From contig NZ_SSSN01000005.1 in assembly GCF_004801905.1 (NCBI RefSeq), forward strand, positions 372,001 through 436,000: DNA of 64,000 nt, in the 5' to 3' direction. Numbering within the stretch: the first letter of the stretch is position 1; every line of letters begins with the position of its first letter. Below are positions 26,033-33,943 of this stretch, piece after piece. The position numbers were made by a program, and so were the translations under genes. The notes beneath the pieces are model-generated. The model searched no databases and was not told the DNA's origin. It saw only the letters and a program-made list of their open reading frames with translations. Source of the DNA: Orlajensenia flava (GTDB lineage: Bacteria; Actinomycetota; Actinomycetes; Actinomycetales; Microbacteriaceae).

Positions 26033-27049
26033 ATGCTCCTACCCCGCGCATTCTATTCCTTGATGTCGCCGCTGCTGGCACCGGCGGTGTTCGGCCTATT
26101 CTTCTTCGTGTTGTCCTGGATGTATCCGAGAAGGATTGTTTCGCTTCCGGACTCGGGCCCGCGGGTCTCCTTTCTCGTCCGGGTGGGCATAGCTGGCTCG
26201 TTGGTCGTCGCCTTCATCGGGTGCGCGGTCAACGCGACCACGCCTGCCGATATGACCGGGTTCGAGGGGTGGTGGCGGCGCCCCGCGGCTCTCTTCACTG
26301 CTGCCCTCGTCGTGGCCGTGTCCGCGATCATTCTTCGCTTCGAGCTCCGCCCCACGGCGGCCCCTGCGGTCATCGCCCCCCGACGGCCCTGGAACACGTT
26401 TACCTCCCGTCCGTTGGTCTGGGTAAGCGGGATCATCGCATCCCTGCTAGCGCTGACCGCGGTCTGGCAGACGGTTATTGCTACGACGGCTCCCGAGGAC
26501 GGGCAGTTCCTCGGCAATGTGCCGGCGTATTCGCCGCTGCCGATCTACATGATGTTCAACGGCCAGTTCGGGTACATCGCCGGGGTCGGCTGGCCCAACA
26601 ACCTCGCCACCCTCGCCGCCCTCGGCTTCGCGGTCCTCGTGCTGGTCATGACACTCCGGGCAGATGCGAACCGGCCGCTGCCGGATCGCGGGTTTTCCAC
26701 AGCGGCAAGGTCAGCCCGCGAAATGACTGCCCGCCTCTTCGCGCTGCTGATCCTGGGCGGCCTGATCGTCACGTTGGGCGCTGTTTGGATGCACGCCGGA
26801 GAGATCGGCCAGATGAAGATCGCGATCAATGACGACTACGTCTCCAAAGACCACCTCGTCACCTTCGGCGGCAGCTACGACATGATCGCCTTCCCGCTGA
26901 ACTATGGAGGCCGCCTGGTCCAGGGCCTCGGCGTCGCACTTCTACTCCGCATCGCAGTAGACACCGGGCGCGCCGCCGCCCGGCGCCGCCAGCAGCCCAC
27001 AACACCGCCGACCGCCACCGACGACCTCTTCGCCGGACTGGAACGATGA
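26033..27049 (+). CDS. Membrane protein co-transcribed with a GntR regulator
   Basis: 338 residues from ATG at 26033 (MLLPRAFYSLMSPLLAP) with ribosome site CAGGAGG nine bases upstream. A longer frame from 25961 would start inside the operator and is rejected. About seven membrane helices; a polar loop follows the helix near AVWQTVIATTAPEDGQFLG, and a charged tail ends the protein. The stop overlaps the gntR start (ATGA, 27046-27049). No family recognised; genes in this position are usually the targets of the adjacent YtrA-type repressor. Confidence 0.7.
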   Translation: MLLPRAFYSLMSPLLAPAVFGLFFFVLSWMYPRRIVSLPDSGPRVSFLVRVGIAGSLVVAFIGCAVNATTPADMTGFEGWWRRPAALFTAALVVAVSAIILRFELRPTAAPAVIAPRRPWNTFTSRPLVWVSGIIASLLALTAVWQTVIATTAPEDGQFLGNVPAYSPLPIYMMFNGQFGYIAGVGWPNNLATLAALGFAVLVLVMTLRADANRPLPDRGFSTAARSAREMTARLFALLILGGLIVTLGAVWMHAGEIGQMKIAINDDYVSKDHLVTFGGSYDMIAFPLNYGGRLVQGLGVALLLRIAVDTGRAAARRRQQPTTPPTATDDLFAGLER

Positions 27050-27411
27050 CAACCCCCGTCATCCGCTCCGCTGAGGAGATCACCCAGCTTTTCCGCGGCG
27101 CCATCCGAGCCGGCCAGCTCGGCGACGGCGAACGGCTACCCACCGTGCGCCAAACCGCACGCGACTTCCACATCGCCCAAGCCACCGCCGCGAAAGCCTA
27201 CAAAACCCTCGAGCAAGAAGGCCTCGTCGTCACCCGAACCGCAGCAGGCACCCGAGTCGCACCAGGAGCATCCCGCGCACCACAAGCAGTCGTGCAACTC
27301 GCCCGTGCCCTAGCCGAGTCCGCCGACGCCGCCCAGATCACCGTCGACGACACCATCGCCATCATCAGAGCGGTCTGGGGCGCCGACGAGACCGCAAACC
27401 TACCCGGTTAA
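27046..27411 (+). CDS. GntR family regulator, YtrA subfamily
   Basis: 121 residues. The GntR winged helix is at about 8-75: EEITQLFRGAIRAGQLGDGE, then RLPTVRQTARDFHIAQATAA as the recognition part and TRTAAGTRVAP as the wing. Only a short 45-residue C-terminal part remains, too small for an FadR or UTRA effector domain, which defines the YtrA-like group. Coupled to the membrane protein gene upstream. The palindrome at 25946-25969 is its likely site. Confidence 0.88.
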   Translation: MTTPVIRSAEEITQLFRGAIRAGQLGDGERLPTVRQTARDFHIAQATAAKAYKTLEQEGLVVTRTAAGTRVAPGASRAPQAVVQLARALAESADAAQITVDDTIAIIRAVWGADETANLPG

Positions 27412-27469
27412 GTGTGCGGTAATGGCTCCTTTCGTGCGCGTAGCAGATCGGGCGGGTGGGTGATGCGTC

Positions 27470-27814
27470 ATGAGTACTACGGTCGGCAGCGTGGACAGAG
27501 TTGGCATTCAAGCGCGTTTTTCGCCTGGTCCCTGGTGGGGCTTTAACGGAGTGGATCGCCTAGAACTGACGGCCGATCGGCTGACTGTGCACCACGTCCG
27601 GTTTACGCACCGAGTGCCCACCGTGTACGAGGTGAGTTCCATCGCGTTGGTCTCGGGCAGGATTCGAGCCGATAGACGAACCGGGCGCGACAAGTGGGTA
27701 CACATGACGCTGAGACTCAACGCGTCAACCCGAACGTTCACTGGCCACGCCGTAGACGGTGAGCCCTTCCTCGCCGCGCTGATGCGCGAGATCGGCGAGC
27801 CGGCCGACGGCTAA
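27470..27814 (+). CDS. Hypothetical soluble protein
   Basis: 114 residues (MSTTVGSVDRVGIQARF...). It is a beta-rich sequence with alternating hydrophobic strands (RLELTADRLTVHHVRF, VYEVSSIALVSGRI, MTLRLNASTRTFTGHA) and a final helix AALMREIGE. This spacing is reminiscent of PH-like or DUF1653-like small domains, but I cannot name it. Start at ATG 27470, with a weak GGCGGGTGGG site. Confidence 0.5.
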   Translation: MSTTVGSVDRVGIQARFSPGPWWGFNGVDRLELTADRLTVHHVRFTHRVPTVYEVSSIALVSGRIRADRRTGRDKWVHMTLRLNASTRTFTGHAVDGEPFLAALMREIGEPADG

Positions 27815-27946
27815 ACAACGGCGCCGAACGCACCTTGACGAATGACCTGCGGCTGAACGGGCACTGCTGGGTAGGGCGCGCCTATGCAGGATGGACGTGC
27901 TTGGCCGTGGTGGGCCATCTCACGACTTCATGGCGCGGTGACCCTC

Positions 27947-28126
27947 ATGTCGTTCGGACCCATGGGCCTGCTGGTTTCGTTCGGCGTGCGGCATCACGGG
28001 CCGTCGTTGGTGAGCACCGTGATGCTCGCGATAATCGGAATCGGTATTGCCGCGGTGATTGTCGTGATCGTCTTGTCGGGTAGATGGGCGAGGCGCTACG
28101 GCGTGAAGGGTCTAATTCACCGCTAA
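27947..28126 (+). CDS. Small membrane protein, unknown
   Basis: 59 residues from ATG at 27947 (MSFGPMGLLVSFGVRHHG). One strong helix at about 23-45 (LAIIGIGIAAVIVVIVLSG) and a basic end (RWARRYGVKGLIHR). An upstream start at 27884 in the same frame is possible. No recognised family. Confidence 0.4.
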   Translation: MSFGPMGLLVSFGVRHHGPSLVSTVMLAIIGIGIAAVIVVIVLSGRWARRYGVKGLIHR

Positions 28127-28225
28127 CGTACGCACCGGACGATACCGCGACGAGCATTCACGAGCGTTCAGGGATCCCCGACCGTACCAAGACGTCGCAT
28201 GCGCCTCGCCGATAGGCTCAACGCC

Positions 28226-28534
28226 ATGAGAGCGGTTTCGTCGAGGTGGGTTAGTGCCGTGCTGTTTGCCGCAGCGGTCGTGCTTGCGGGTGTCGGCGTC
28301 GTTCTCTTGGTGTGGCCTTCGCCGAGCTCTTTCGGCTGGTTCGCTGTCGAGCCCGACACCTCTTTTGGCTTCGTAGGCGGAGTGCAACTGGTAGGTCCCA
28401 TGACGGTGTGGGGGTGGGCGCTCATCGGTGTATCGGCAATTGTCATTGCGGGCGTCAGCGGCTGGTTGCTCGGTCGGCGCTACCAGAGGCGGCAGTCGAT
28501 CAACTTCGGCTTCGTCGGCGGCGCCCGGCCCTGA
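28226..28534 (+). CDS. Two-helix membrane protein, unknown
   Basis: 102 residues from ATG at 28226 (MRAVSSRWVSAVLFAAA), or nine residues longer from 28199. Helices at about 8-30 and 60-82. The sequence FGFVGGVQLVGPM between the helices is echoed by INFGFVGGARP at the C-terminus, a short internal repeat. No family recognised. Confidence 0.5.
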   Translation: MRAVSSRWVSAVLFAAAVVLAGVGVVLLVWPSPSSFGWFAVEPDTSFGFVGGVQLVGPMTVWGWALIGVSAIVIAGVSGWLLGRRYQRRQSINFGFVGGARP

Positions 28535-28613
28535 GCTCATACCCACCGAAACCACCCGGCGAAGTAGTTGCTGCGCAACTTGGCGTCCAAGGCGCACGGT
28601 TTCCAGCGCTGAG

Positions 28614-28883
28614 GTGGATCCTCACCGGTGGAAGTTGGTCGTCGGCTACTCTCTGAGTTGGCAGCAGGCGGCGGATTGGTTTGCTTTGAAAAATGCGGCG
28701 TGGGGACTGTACGGGCTTGGGGTGGTGGCGGTTCTATTGGCCATCACAAGTGGCGAGATCGGCTTCATACCGAAGCTGCTGCTCTCGGCTGTGACTTTTC
28801 TTGTCGGTGCTCTCGTCGCAGCGATACAAAGCCGGCCGCATGGTTCGGGCCGAGTGGAAGATACCGCGCAGAGCCGACAGTGA
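28614..28883 (+). CDS. Small two-helix membrane protein, start uncertain
   Basis: 89 residues from a GTG at 28614 (VDPHRWKLVVGYSLSWQ). Helices at about 27-45 and 50-70, then a polar tail. The frame is open upstream to 28428, but that part overlaps the previous gene in another frame and looks spurious. The DPHRWKLVVGYS and ADWFALKNAAWG stretches look protein-like. The N-terminus may be missing. Confidence 0.4.
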   Translation: MDPHRWKLVVGYSLSWQQAADWFALKNAAWGLYGLGVVAVLLAITSGEIGFIPKLLLSAVTFLVGALVAAIQSRPHGSGRVEDTAQSRQ

Positions 28884-28920
28884 TCATTCCGCGGCGACCA
28901 CTCGCGGTTGAGGGTGCTGC

Positions 28921-29307
28921 GTGTCGGTAAGCGGTGCGAGGGATCGACGGCGGGCGATATGGGTCGTCGCGGTAGTTGCTGGTTTGTTGCTGTTGTACGG
29001 AGCTGCGGGTGTCTTGTTCTCCGTCGGATCAGCGGTCAAGGGCTCGTGTTACAACGAGGGGCCGCCGGTGCCATCGATTGCTTTTCTCCCGGACGAGCAC
29101 CCGCTCGTCTCCGACACGCTCAGCTGGTGGCCGCTTGGACGCCGCTGCGAGTACGACCGTCGCGACGGCCGTGGAACGGTCACGACTCAGAGTGGGGATT
29201 GGTGGTCAACGGCAGCGATTTACGGGAGCATCGCGCTGGGGGCAGCCGGCCTCATTCTCGTTGCGCGCAAGCGCTCGCGCGCCTCATCTGCTGACGTCGC
29301 CCGGTGA
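28921..29307 (+). CDS. Membrane protein with two helices and outside Cys pair
   Basis: 128 residues from GTG at 28921 (VSVSGARDRRRAIWVVA), AGGG site 7 bases upstream. Helix 1 at about 13-35; an outside loop with two cysteines (GSCYNEGPP and RRCEYDRRDG) likely to pair; helix 2 at about 100-117; basic tail. The last 110 bases have a decayed copy at 31143-31255. No family recognised. Confidence 0.6.
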   Translation: MSVSGARDRRRAIWVVAVVAGLLLLYGAAGVLFSVGSAVKGSCYNEGPPVPSIAFLPDEHPLVSDTLSWWPLGRRCEYDRRDGRGTVTTQSGDWWSTAAIYGSIALGAAGLILVARKRSRASSADVAR

Positions 29308-29399
29308 GGGATCCCTTATCGAATCCGACTGATCTAGAGCGCCTGGCCTTGGGCCGCGCGGACGTGTGTAAGCCGAGCACTTGACGTAAGGGAAGGTAA

Positions 29400-29789
29400 T
29401 CACTGCGACCAATACGGTCGAGTCAGCCGGCGCAGGGTGATTGTGAGGGCGAGGCAAGCACCCGTCAGCAGCGGCGAAACCATAGCCATCAACCAAGTCA
29501 GATCATCGAATGGGGGGAAAACTGTCGAGTCGAATCCGCCCGAAGCTTCGGACCGAGTTCCGAAGTAGTCGCTTTGGACTTCGGAAAGGATGGCGAGCAC
29601 GACCGAACCCGCAAAGAGCAGCGCTGCAACTACCACGGCGAACCCCGACACGTGGCGCAGGGCGCCGCGATGCCGGCTGGGCAGCATTACCATCCCATCG
29701 ACTCGCGTCATGACCGCCCCGTCGCTCGCGTTCTCAACCACGATGGGAGCATAGCGATCTAAGTCAGGCACCAAAGCGACGCGCCGCAT
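29400..29789 (-). CDS. Two-helix membrane protein, unknown
   Basis: 129 residues from ATG at 29789 (MRRVALVPDLDRYAPIV); a later ATG at 29711 is also possible and has a better placed GGGG site. Helices at about 48-70 and 98-118, with a polar, Phe/Ser-rich outside loop between (DYFGTRSEASGGFDSTVF). No family recognised. Confidence 0.45.
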   Translation of the reverse strand: MRRVALVPDLDRYAPIVVENASDGAVMTRVDGMVMLPSRHRGALRHVSGFAVVVAALLFAGSVVLAILSEVQSDYFGTRSEASGGFDSTVFPPFDDLTWLMAMVSPLLTGACLALTITLRRLTRPYWSQ

Positions 29790-29844
29790 CTCCCTAAGCA
29801 GACCGACACTTGTATGGGTCGGTTGTTAGCGCTTGGAAGTCGCG

Positions 29845-30108
29845 TTACGAAGTCTCTGTCACTTCATCATCGATGGACTGGAGTTGACGAAAGAGTTCGT
29901 CCTTCTCAGCGACAACCTTCTCCAGTTTCGCGTCCAGCTTGTTCAATATCAGGCTCGACAACCCACTCGACATCGGGCCAGGCGACCTCATTGCACTGAG
30001 GAGCAGATCATCCCTACGCGCGGAAAGCGAATTCCATTCCGCCGCATTCTCCCGGATCGCTCGCACCACATCCTCACGCGAGAGACGAAAGTCCGGGCCA
30101 ACCGACAT
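29845..30108 (-). CDS. Small coiled-coil protein, unknown
   Basis: 87 residues from ATG at 30108 (MSVGPDFRLSREDVVRA), preceded by GGTGGG. Two helical parts, EDVVRAIRENAAEWNSLSA and LNKLDAKLEKVVAEKDELF, the second with heptad spacing, so a small coiled coil or helical hairpin. Cytoplasmic. No recognised family. Confidence 0.5.
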   Translation of the reverse strand: MSVGPDFRLSREDVVRAIRENAAEWNSLSARRDDLLLSAMRSPGPMSSGLSSLILNKLDAKLEKVVAEKDELFRQLQSIDDEVTETS

Positions 30109-30343
30109 GGACCCACCATAAGACCGGGAGCCGCGCTCCGCACAGTGTCGCTGACGCCCCTTCAGCACTGCCCGAAACGTTGTCGACGCACTGGGACCCT
30201 GTGCGTGCGTCGCCGTGCAATATCTCGACTTACGCCCCGTCTGCTCGGTGTTGTCTCAACACCCGGAAAAGGGCTCGACCGGTCACAAAAGCCGAGACGC
30301 ACGCATAGAGGAGAAATCAGACGAGGATCGTGAGAGCAACGTG

Positions 30344-30661
30344 ATGCCCCCGGTTGTGATCTCCGGCGATGGGGAGTGCGGGGTCTACCCAACCATTTTG
30401 GCCGCCTGTCAGGCCGTGGAGGCGACGGACGTCAACGATGACCTGTACGAGGCATTTGACTCAGAAGCGCATCGACTTCAGCTCGTGACTTCGGGTGACC
30501 GCGTTTCTATCGAGCAGCCGCCAAAGTCATCTCCACAACCAGCCATGCTAGAGCTCCGACTAAGGGACCGTATTCGCGAGCTTGGCGCTGACCGCGTCGG
30601 AATGGCGTCGGAATGGCCGATCTGGAAGGCGCCTCCCTCCCCGCAATGCTTGAGGCGTTAG
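30344..30661 (+). CDS. Small acidic conserved protein, unknown
   Basis: 105 residues from ATG at 30344 (MPPVVISGDGECGVYPT). I recall a widespread actinobacterial family with the pattern ISGDG-x-VYxxxxAAxxxVEAxDVxxxxYEAFDxxG, matched here by AACQAVEATDVNDDLYEAFD. Function is not known to me. The end (about residues 75-105) is not family-like and may come from an altered reading frame. The frame is open from 30215, but that part looks non-coding. Confidence 0.5.
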   Translation: MPPVVISGDGECGVYPTILAACQAVEATDVNDDLYEAFDSEAHRLQLVTSGDRVSIEQPPKSSPQPAMLELRLRDRIRELGADRVGMASEWPIWKAPPSPQCLRR

Positions 30662-30803
30662 GCACGTTTCAGCGAGGTCCCGCGCGGAATCAGGGTGGGC
30701 GCCAGACCTGCTCTTCGTGGCGCCCGTTCTGGCAGGGTGGAATCGACGTACGAGGAAGAAGATGATCGGAGAGATGGCAACTTAGGAAGGGGCAGCGAAA
30801 CTC

Positions 30804-31048
30804 ATGTCTTCGAACGAGGTAATTGTCCTCTTCTCACAGGATGAAGCACTCGTGCTCCTCGAGTGGCTGGCGCAGCTCAACGAAACGCGGGATTAATTCA
30901 CGGCGGAAAACAGGGTCTTGTGGGATTTGGAGCAACGCTTGAATCGCACGTGGATGTTCTCATGTCGTGCTCGTATGCGGCCGAACTCGAGACAGCGCGC
31001 AAAAGGATCATGGCTCACCACACCGAGGGCCCTTCAGCTGACAGTTAG
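30804..31048 (+). pseudogene. Broken small conserved gene (stop plus frameshift)
   Basis: ATG at 30804 begins a protein-like frame (SQDEALVLLEWLAQLNETRD) that meets a TAA. The same frame continues as FTAENRVLWDLEQRLN. The sense then moves to the next frame as SHVDVLMSCSYAAELETARK and ends at 31048. The pieces together resemble small actinobacterial proteins with DEALVLxEWL, RVLWDLE and a final AARxRV helix. One substitution (GAA to TAA) and one frameshift would explain the break. Confidence 0.6.
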
Positions 31049-31142
31049 ACGATGCCTTCGCTTTTGCCGCGGCAAAGCTAGTGGAGATTCCGTTGAACAT
31101 CCCACCACCATGGTCCGCAAATTCTGCACACTTCGCTGAACG

Positions 31143-31255
31143 TGGCAACGGCGGTGATTTGCGGGAGCATAGCGATACGACCGCCGGCCTCATTCCCATC
31201 GGGCGCAATCGACCGCACGTCTCATCTGCGCAAGAAGCCCGTTGACCGATCCCTG
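31143..31255 (+). pseudogene. Decayed copy of the 3' end of the gene at 28921-29307
   Basis: The stretch CAACGGCGGTGATTTGCGGG, then AGCAT and GCCGGCCTCATT, CGCGCAA-like and CTCATCTG segments align in order with 29205-29290. Several substitutions and small gaps break the frame. It is about 110 bases long and lacks the rest of the gene, so it is a partial duplication that has decayed. Confidence 0.6.
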
Positions 31256-31493
31256 AGCGGACGCTGTCTGCGGTTGCCGTGGCCGTGCTCTCGGTCACTC
31301 TGCTGACCGCTGTGCAGCTGGCGGGTAGTACGCCGGTCGGAGTACGAGACCCGCAGCCCGGTTTCCAGGGTGTCCCATTCCCGCGCTCAGGTGCCGAAGC
31401 ACTGGCCGTCGGTCTTGGGCTCCCCGTTTGGGGTCTCCTGCCAGCTGATCTGAGCCCAATACTCTCGTGCCAACAACCACACGAGGGGGCCAC

Positions 31494-32909
31494 GTGAATC
31501 TGAAGAAATCTGCCATCATCGCCTTGGCGGTGCTGCTGTTGGGGTCAACCGCAACTCCAGCATTCGCTGACGACGACCCGTCGGCTCCACCGTCAACCAC
31601 ATCCGACGCACCGGATGTCTCCACAATGGCGGTACCGGCTGACTCGCAAGGACTCGCAACCGAATCGCAAGCGTCGGATGCGTCATCTCCGACCGTCATC
31701 ACATCGACACCGTCGCTGGGTGCGCCGTGCGGGTCGGCGCCACTGAGCGCAGGTGTCAACATCTGTATCCCCGCCCAGGACTCCGCCAGCGCGCAAGCTT
31801 CGGCTCGAGCAGCAATCAACGCCGGCGCATCGGCGGCGCCGGAGGGCACTGAAGGAGCCCTCCGGCGGGTCTCCCAGGCCAAGGTGGCGGCCCAGCCGAC
31901 CGCATTGAAAACTGCGGCGGCTCCCGCCGATTTCGTCGAAAGCCCGCTCAAACCGGCGAAGTTCAAGTCGGCGCCGTACTTCTGCTTCCAGAACTGGGGA
32001 GAAGTCCAGAAACGCCGCTTCGAACAGTGCGAAGGCTGGGAAGCCAACGTCAGCCTCGTCCGATACGTCGACGACGTACCGGAGATCACCGGAACCGCGC
32101 GACTTGAAATCATCAACTACGCGTACACGTTCAAGAGTCTCGGCCAGTACAACGAGCAGATCGAGGTTGACTTCATCAGCGGGACCGGCGACGCCGCGAA
32201 CGGCCTACATGTTACCGGGATCGTCTTCGGCGGCCGGGTGTACAACGAAGATGAAGTCGTTAGCGAGGACATGACCGTGAGCCATCCGATCAAAGCCCAG
32301 AAAGCGCTGCAGCCTGACGACGTGCTCGCCCCCGGGGTGATCAGCACCGGATTCGGACTCTGGTCGTTGCATCTGCAATCGCCCGGGTACAACGAGGGCT
32401 ACCTGAACAGCCCGCAGTTTACCTTCCGATGCGACAACACGTTGAAGAAGCAGAGCGCAGGCTGCGTCACCCCGGACTACGTCCCGGGCATGTTCGTACC
32501 GGACGTGAACACCTGGACCCACCACCTGGCGTTGGCGTCAGCGTCGGGCCTCCGCGGGTTCAGCGAAGCGTTACCGATCCACTTCCTCCAAGACCAGGCA
32601 GCGCAGAGTCGCAACAGGAAACAGGCATGCAAGGGCAACAACCTGCCCGCACCGGCCGGCTACACCTGCGACGAGTATCCGTTCGCGTCGGTCTATGAGG
32701 GGGCTAACTCCACCGCAGCCAAGGCGGCAGGTCCACGTTCATTCGCCGGTTGCTACTTCGCGGACTCCGAAAGCTTCGGACTGGACGGGTTCAGCCACTG
32801 CATGATCAACGGCGTGGAGAACACCGCCGGTGGTCACTCCACTGCGACCTTCTACCTCAAGCAGCGGATTATCGACGGAGACGGCTTCTACGTCATCCTC
32901 GGCGAGTAA
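31494..32909 (+). CDS. Secreted protein with C-terminal NucA/NucB-type DNase domain
   Basis: 471 residues from GTG at 31494 (VNLKKSAIIALAVLLLG), with a signal peptide cleaved near AFADDD and a GAGGGGG ribosome site. A low-complexity Ser/Ala/Thr region runs to about residue 150. A middle domain of about 200 residues with cysteines (YFCFQNWGEVQKRRFEQCEG, TFRCDNTL) is unrecognised. The last 100 residues carry CDEYPFASVYEGA and MINGVENTAGGHS, the core pattern of NucA/NucB DNases (DEYPFAS and ENxxxG). It probably degrades DNA outside the cell or in a neighbour. The convergent gene at 32916 starts its stop 7 bases away. Confidence 0.75.
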   Translation: MNLKKSAIIALAVLLLGSTATPAFADDDPSAPPSTTSDAPDVSTMAVPADSQGLATESQASDASSPTVITSTPSLGAPCGSAPLSAGVNICIPAQDSASAQASARAAINAGASAAPEGTEGALRRVSQAKVAAQPTALKTAAAPADFVESPLKPAKFKSAPYFCFQNWGEVQKRRFEQCEGWEANVSLVRYVDDVPEITGTARLEIINYAYTFKSLGQYNEQIEVDFISGTGDAANGLHVTGIVFGGRVYNEDEVVSEDMTVSHPIKAQKALQPDDVLAPGVISTGFGLWSLHLQSPGYNEGYLNSPQFTFRCDNTLKKQSAGCVTPDYVPGMFVPDVNTWTHHLALASASGLRGFSEALPIHFLQDQAAQSRNRKQACKGNNLPAPAGYTCDEYPFASVYEGANSTAAKAAGPRSFAGCYFADSESFGLDGFSHCMINGVENTAGGHSTATFYLKQRIIDGDGFYVILGE

Positions 32910-32915
32910 TGCGGT

Positions 32916-33413
32916 TCAGGCGCTCCCCGCTGACCGAAAATTCGGGTCGGCTGGGGGCGCCTCCCATGTCTGGATCAGGTAGCTGCTGGGCTTCCGGTTG
33001 CGTTCGTCTGCCGGCCAGTAAGACACCCGCACCCGGTAGGAACCAGCCCCACCGGCGGCCAGGTTGATGTCGTCCAACTCTTCGGGGTATGGGTCCTCGC
33101 ATGTTTCGTCGCTGTCATGGTCGATGCCATGCACGTAGAGGTTTCCGCCCTTGGCTTGGACGCTCGCTTCTGCGACCCATGAAGCGTTTGAGACCAGCTG
33201 CGGGGCTTCTCCGTTCGATTCGACGGTGACATCCGCGAGCATCTCCACGTCCCCTGCACCGAAGACTGCGCCGGTTGCCGTCCTGGCGACATTCCCAAAC
33301 CACGGGTCTGTCTGGCCTACCCCGCCAGGTTCTCTCCCGGGGGCTATGCCGTCCACTGAGAAGGATTTGTAAGGGATGTAAACCCGTCTTCTGACACTGA
33401 TCGTTCCGCTCAT
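32916..33413 (-). CDS. Unknown beta-rich protein convergent with the DNase gene
   Basis: 165 residues from ATG at 33413 (MSGTISVRRRVYIPYKS) with ribosome site GCAGGGG. No signal peptide or helix. Strand-like segments with an acidic patch (HGIDHDSDETCEDPYPEELD) are followed by GSYRVRVSYWPADE and SSYLIQTWEAPP, a pattern seen in several small actinobacterial proteins of unknown role. Stop-to-stop spacing to the DNase gene is 6 bases. An inhibitor of that nuclease, like ComJ for NucA, is possible, but the sequence itself does not show ComJ. Confidence 0.55.
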   Translation of the reverse strand: MSGTISVRRRVYIPYKSFSVDGIAPGREPGGVGQTDPWFGNVARTATGAVFGAGDVEMLADVTVESNGEAPQLVSNASWVAEASVQAKGGNLYVHGIDHDSDETCEDPYPEELDDINLAAGGAGSYRVRVSYWPADERNRKPSSYLIQTWEAPPADPNFRSAGSA

Positions 33414-33695
33414 GTTCCCCTGCCTTCTTGACGATCGAAGAGTATCGGCACTTCCGAAACGGTGACCAGGCTGCCACACGGAACGTCGCTAGGGGTGATT
33501 TGTGCGTCCGGCTCGAATCGGCACCTGGTACGGCATCCGCCGGGCGTGTTCTGCGCATGAAGCTGTCGTGAATGAGACAACAACACTGATTTCGTGACTC
33601 ACGCGGCGATGGCCGGTACTCCGCCCCTCAGGTCTCTGACTGCCGTGGGGGATCCTGGCGCGTGCGGTGAGGGATCGGTCCGCGGATGGGCGGAT

Positions 33696-33724
33696 TTGGC
33701 GGAGGGGGCGGCATCCGTTAGCCT
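33696..33724 (+). promoter_or_regulatory. Candidate rplJ-rplL promoter
   Basis: TTGGCG (33696-33701), a 17-base spacer and TAGCCT (33719-33724), just ahead of the folded leader. Both boxes are imperfect. From 33414 to here (about 280 bases) I see nothing else. Confidence 0.45.
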
Positions 33725-33729
33725 GTACG

Positions 33730-33869
33730 GAGCCAAAGACCGTCGGTCATCGGTGTGCGCAGTAATGCGGATGTCGATCGAAGGCTTGCGAGAGCAAGCG
33801 CCTACGCAGGTGTACTGAACTTCTCGGGTCTCCCGAATCCAAGCTCCGTGCCTCTGCGCCGGAGCTTTT
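33730..33869 (+). ncRNA. Ribosomal protein L10 leader with attenuator hairpin
   Basis: The transcribed region before rplJ carries GACCGTCGGTC, the hairpin GCTTGCGAGAGCAAGC and the segment GCCTACGCAGGTGTACTGAA, which match what I know of L10 leader RNAs that bind the L10(L12) complex. It ends in AAGCTCCG (33841-33848) paired with CGGAGCTT (33860-33867) and a T-run, an intrinsic terminator. Excess L10-L12 would stabilise the terminated form; that is known for the class and inferred here. Confidence 0.7.
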
Positions 33870-33943
33870 CTCATGAGCCGGCCGGTGTTCTGCGGCGCTC
33901 TCATCGCTCCCGCGCTGAGAGACGTAGACAAGAGGAGTACGCC

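Larger units (their letters stand above)
30662..31493. other. Non-coding and decayed stretch before the DNase gene
   Basis: About 830 bases with no intact gene. It contains a broken small gene (30804-31048) and a decayed duplicate tail (31143-31255), each listed separately. From 31256 to 31493 there are only short open frames on both strands with no ribosome site or family pattern; the DNase promoter should lie here but I see no clear one. Confidence 0.55.

Noticed and set aside
31279-31497. 72-codon frame just before the DNase gene
   Set aside because: Overlaps the DNase start, no ribosome site, composition not protein-like.
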